64,000 bases of DNA from Spirochaetaceae bacterium (GTDB taxonomy: Bacteria; Spirochaetota; Spirochaetia; Treponematales; Treponemataceae), in NCBI GenBank assembly GCA_017618015.1, contig JAFZVC010000046.1:1-64000 (forward strand). Reading direction: 5' to 3'. Positions 61,572 to 64,000 of this stretch are shown piece after piece. The position numbers and the translations under genes are program-made. Position 1 is the stretch's first letter. Each line of letters opens with the position of its first letter. The notes beneath the pieces are model-generated. The model did not search any database. It worked only from the letters and a program-made list of their open reading frames with translations, and had not been told where the DNA came from.

Positions 61572-62474
61572 ATGAGTGAATGTAAAAACAGCTGTGGTGC
61601 GAGCGAGACACCGAAGGAATCTATAGTACACCGAGTTTCTCCAAAGAAAAGCACCGGCGAATACGAATTGCCGTACGATTTACCGGAAAACATAAAAAAA
61701 CTGATTGATGGAAAGCCCTACAAAACTGATGATGTCGGGTTATCAGGCTCAAAGATTTTTATGTTTGACGACTATGTTCTTAAGATTGAAATGGTGCGTG
61801 ATAAAGCGATTCGCGGGCAAAATGACGAGACTGTCCGTGTTATGCGCTGGCTAGAGGGGAAACTTCCTGTGCCAAAAGTGCTTGGCTATGAGTGCGATGG
61901 CGGACGTCAGTATTTGCTTATGAGCCGAGTAGCGGGAAAAATGTCATGCGACACTTATTATTTGGAGCGTCCGCGCGAGCTTGTGCGTCTTTTGGCGAGC
62001 GCACTGAAAATGCTCTGGAGCATTGATGTACAAGGCTGCCCGTGTAACCGCACGATTGAAATGGAGCTTGAGGAAGCGAAGTTTCGTGTTGAAAACAATC
62101 TTGTGGATATTAGCGATTCTGAGCCAGAAACTTTCGGAAAAGACGGATTCGCCGACCCGGCTGCCCTACTCCACTGGCTTCAAGAACACAAGCCCGATTA
62201 TGAGCCTGTTCTTTCACATGGGGATTTTTGTCTGCCAAACGTGTTCATTGAAGACGACCGTATAAGCGGATTCATCGATTTAGGCGCTACAGGTATCGGC
62301 GACAAATGGCGCGATATTGCGCTTTGCTACCGTAGTTTGAAGCATAACTTTGACGGCACATATGGCGGCAAGGTCTATCCCGATTTTAATCCAGATATGC
62401 TTTTTGAGGAACTTGGCATAGAGCCTGACCTCGAAAAAATACGATTTTACATCTTGCTTGACGAGTTGTTTTAG
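61572..62474 (+). CDS. Aminoglycoside 3'-phosphotransferase-like protein
   Basis: 300 residues. After an extra ~35-residue Ser/Lys-rich head it follows the APH(3') pattern: VMRWLEGKLPVPKVLGYE, SHGDFCLPNVF (catalytic HxDxxxxN, ~216), ISGFIDLGATGIGDKW (metal-binding Asp) and the family C-terminus RFYILLDELF. APH(3') enzymes inactivate kanamycin and neomycin by phosphorylation. The full set of motifs argues for an active enzyme. AGGAAAG precedes ATG-61572; the longer TTG start is less likely. Confidence 0.88.
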   Translation: MSECKNSCGASETPKESIVHRVSPKKSTGEYELPYDLPENIKKLIDGKPYKTDDVGLSGSKIFMFDDYVLKIEMVRDKAIRGQNDETVRVMRWLEGKLPVPKVLGYECDGGRQYLLMSRVAGKMSCDTYYLERPRELVRLLASALKMLWSIDVQGCPCNRTIEMELEEAKFRVENNLVDISDSEPETFGKDGFADPAALLHWLQEHKPDYEPVLSHGDFCLPNVFIEDDRISGFIDLGATGIGDKWRDIALCYRSLKHNFDGTYGGKVYPDFNPDMLFEELGIEPDLEKIRFYILLDELF

Positions 62475-62566
62475 TTTTGGCAGAGTTTGTTGGTGCGCGA
62501 TGCCATGTGCGCGACGTGCTCAACAACAAGGCGCAAATATTTCCAGTAAAAAAAAGGAGCATAAAA

Positions 62567-63187
62567 TTGAAACACATCATCACGATTCAGCATACACAGT
62601 CTGTTCATCACACAAACGGAATGGTTGGTTCTTGGACAGATTGGGAATTGACAGACCTTGGAAAAAAACAAGCTGACAAAATCGGGAAAAAACTTAGTGA
62701 AGAGCTTCGCGAAAATCTGAAAGATAAAAAACTAGTTATCTATTCTTCTGATTTACTCCGCGCTAAGCAGACAGCAGAAGCTGTATCGAAATACTTTGAC
62801 ATAACTCCGGTTTTTAAGCAGGAATTGCGTGAGCGTAATCTTGGTAAGTGCTGCGGAAAATCCGTGCAGTGGCTGCGTGAGAATATCGAGTGCCCGGAGA
62901 AAACAGTAGATGACAGACTGTTTTCGGACGGTGAAAGCAAGCGCGACGCATGGAATCGGCTTAAACCGTTTTTTGAAAGCGTTATGGCTGATGAATGCGA
63001 TATTATCATCATCGTTTCTCACGGCGATTTACTCAGCCATTTTAATGCAATGTTTTTAGGAATGCCGGTAGAATCGCTTACCAACGGCGATATTCACGGT
63101 CTTGCTGGCGGTGTCTCGCATTTTATAGTGAGCGATGATGGCAAACATTTCGTAAAGCGTATTAGCGATATGTCGTACACTTGTTGA
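62567..63187 (+). CDS. Histidine phosphatase-superfamily protein lacking the canonical Arg
   Basis: About 206 residues. AAGGAG (62554-62559) places the start at TTG-62567; an upstream in-frame ATG would add 30 unrelated residues. Phosphoglycerate mutase-like fold with WELTDLGKKQADKIG, SSDLLRAKQTAEA, ERNLGKCCG and VSHGD (second histidine), but the opening motif is IQHTQS where RHG-x-S/T is normal. The histidine is retained and the arginine is replaced by Gln. Confidence 0.82.
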   Translation: MKHIITIQHTQSVHHTNGMVGSWTDWELTDLGKKQADKIGKKLSEELRENLKDKKLVIYSSDLLRAKQTAEAVSKYFDITPVFKQELRERNLGKCCGKSVQWLRENIECPEKTVDDRLFSDGESKRDAWNRLKPFFESVMADECDIIIIVSHGDLLSHFNAMFLGMPVESLTNGDIHGLAGGVSHFIVSDDGKHFVKRISDMSYTC

Positions 63188-63202
63188 GATAGGAGCATAA
63201 AA

Positions 63203-63916
63203 ATGATAAAAGCAGTGATTTTTGATATGTTCGAAACTCTTATTACTTTGTTTGAGGGAAGAACATATTTTAGTGAAGATATTGCAGCTGATGTCGGGCT
63301 GCCTGAAGATTTTTTCAGAAAAGAATGGCATATAACTGAGCCCGCGCGGACTAGAGGAGAATACACAATTGAGGAAGCGCTTACCATCACGCTGAAAAAA
63401 CTAGGCATTTATTCTGCCGATTTAGTGCAGCAAATTGCGAAAAAGAGGCGGGATGCGCTGGGCGACACATTCGCGGCAATCCCGGATGACACAATCCGGC
63501 TTTTGAAAACGCTTCACGAAAAGGGGCTTTCGGTCGGGCTGATATCGAACACGTTTTCAGATGAGCGGGATATGATTCGCTCAAGCCAGCTGAATCCGCT
63601 CTTTGACGCTGTGATGATTTCGTATGAGCAGGGAATCTGCAAGCCCGATCCTGCGATTTTCAACGCCATGATGAAAGCTCTTAACGTAAAGGCGGACGAA
63701 TGTCTTTATGTCGGCGACGGCGGTTCGCGAGAGCTGTTTGCCGCAAGGGAAATCGGTATGACAGCGGTGCAGTGCACTTGGTTTCACGATCGGGCTTTTG
63801 AGCCTCATATCCCGTGCCCGCTTCTTGACGAGTTTCCGCATGTAGACACACAGATGGACGTGATTAAGTTTATAGAAAATCTCGATGGCGCACCCGCATC
63901 GGGCAATAACAAGTGA
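63203..63916 (+). CDS. HAD-superfamily hydrolase
   Basis: 237 residues with motif I FDMFETL (nucleophile Asp, Phe at +2), motif II SNT, motif III KPDP and motif IV GDGGSRE. Dehalogenase/phosphatase subgroup, substrate unknown. Ends in a Gly/Ala/Asn tail (LDGAPASGNNK). Confidence 0.88.
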   Translation: MIKAVIFDMFETLITLFEGRTYFSEDIAADVGLPEDFFRKEWHITEPARTRGEYTIEEALTITLKKLGIYSADLVQQIAKKRRDALGDTFAAIPDDTIRLLKTLHEKGLSVGLISNTFSDERDMIRSSQLNPLFDAVMISYEQGICKPDPAIFNAMMKALNVKADECLYVGDGGSRELFAAREIGMTAVQCTWFHDRAFEPHIPCPLLDEFPHVDTQMDVIKFIENLDGAPASGNNK

Positions 63917-63930
63917 CAGGAAAAAGAAAA

Positions 63931-64000
63931 ATGGAAATTTGGGACGCTTATAATTCTAACTTTGAAAAAATCGAGGGCGTTACGCTCGTTCGTGGCGAAG
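63931..64000 (+). CDS. Nudix-type protein, N-terminal fragment cut by the window edge
   Basis: AGGAAAAAG precedes ATG-63931, and the visible 23 codons begin MEIWDAYNSNFEKIEG. This opening resembles Nudix hydrolases of the IPP-isomerase-like group, but the Nudix box lies beyond the window, so the call rests on the N-terminus only. Confidence 0.5.
   Translation, partial: MEIWDAYNSNFEKIEGVTLVRGE

Noticed and set aside
20600-63916. Chromosomal integron cassette array
   Set aside because: Co-directional small genes, including resistance-like ones, suggested it, and T. denticola has an integron. However many neighbours overlap by 4-20 bp, and the gaps show no GTTRRRY/RYYYAAC attC folds; no integrase is present.
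1-64000. tRNA, rRNA, CRISPR or insertion sequences
   Set aside because: Intergenic regions were read on both strands; no cloverleaf, rRNA segment, regularly spaced repeats or transposase was recognised.

Overview
The window looks like a chromosomal segment of a host-associated spirochaete, most likely a gut or rumen Treponema. That is an inference from gene content: a very large secreted protein with formylglycine-enzyme-like and BspA-type leucine-rich repeats, a YARHG-domain secreted protein, an SH3-type lipoprotein, an HD-GYP response regulator, and many single-domain enzymes of the kind shared with Firmicutes. No rRNA, tRNA, CRISPR array, IS element or phage gene was seen.

Layout. (1) 1-13 kb is almost all minus strand: two outward promoters at the left edge, an HD-GYP regulator, a TSCPD protein, a 1873-residue secreted multidomain protein ending in a metzincin-type zinc site, a Tim44/zinc-ribbon membrane protein, a Dabb protein, and a PadR-flavoprotein operon with two operators. 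(2) 13.2-20.5 kb, plus strand: an HTH-superoxide reductase fusion, then a LytTR response regulator, a YARHG protein, a GHKL sensor kinase and a heterodimeric ABC exporter, ending in a strong terminator. (3) 20.6-40.7 kb: a long co-directional array of small enzymes (MBL hydrolases, NAD synthetase, APH-type kinases, S51 peptidase, beta-lactamase-like hydrolase, GNATs, methyltransferases, deaminases, Nudix, YcaQ-type glycosylase, ANT-type nucleotidyltransferase, MATE pump). (4) 40.7-48.8 kb: nucleoside phosphorylase, RsgA, a PPase-like protein, lipoprotein, ribokinase and a DinB/DUF3795 protein. (5) 48.3-51.6 kb: a MerR regulator and an unusual TMD-NBD-TMD ABC transporter followed by a 33-residue threonine-rich ORF. 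(6) 51.7-64 kb: methyltransferase, GNATs, a decayed VOC gene, Fe-S membrane protein, esterase lipoprotein, a DUF4160/DUF2442 pair, a VapBC-type toxin-antitoxin pair, GH78, alpha/beta hydrolase, PHP, APH(3')-like kinase, phosphatase, HAD and a Nudix gene cut by the right edge.

The most interesting signal is a predicted LytTR regulon. Four promoters carry two 9-bp direct repeats (CATTTCRTG type) separated by exactly 12 bp, with an extended -10 'TGn' starting 37-38 bp after the start of the second repeat. They precede the ABC exporter next to the LytTR genes, a 71-residue protein of unknown function, an APH-type kinase/S51 peptidase pair, and a GNAT/Fe-S protein pair. This suggests a signalling-exporter-small-protein system that extends well beyond the local operon. 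Other recurrent patterns are start codons 6-8 nt from a -10 box (leaderless mRNAs) and short in-frame Ala/Gly/Ser/Asp/Asn-rich inserts in at least ten otherwise conserved enzymes.

Start codons were re-chosen from visible Shine-Dalgarno sites wherever a better one existed than the longest open frame. All family assignments come from reading motifs by eye; no database search was run.
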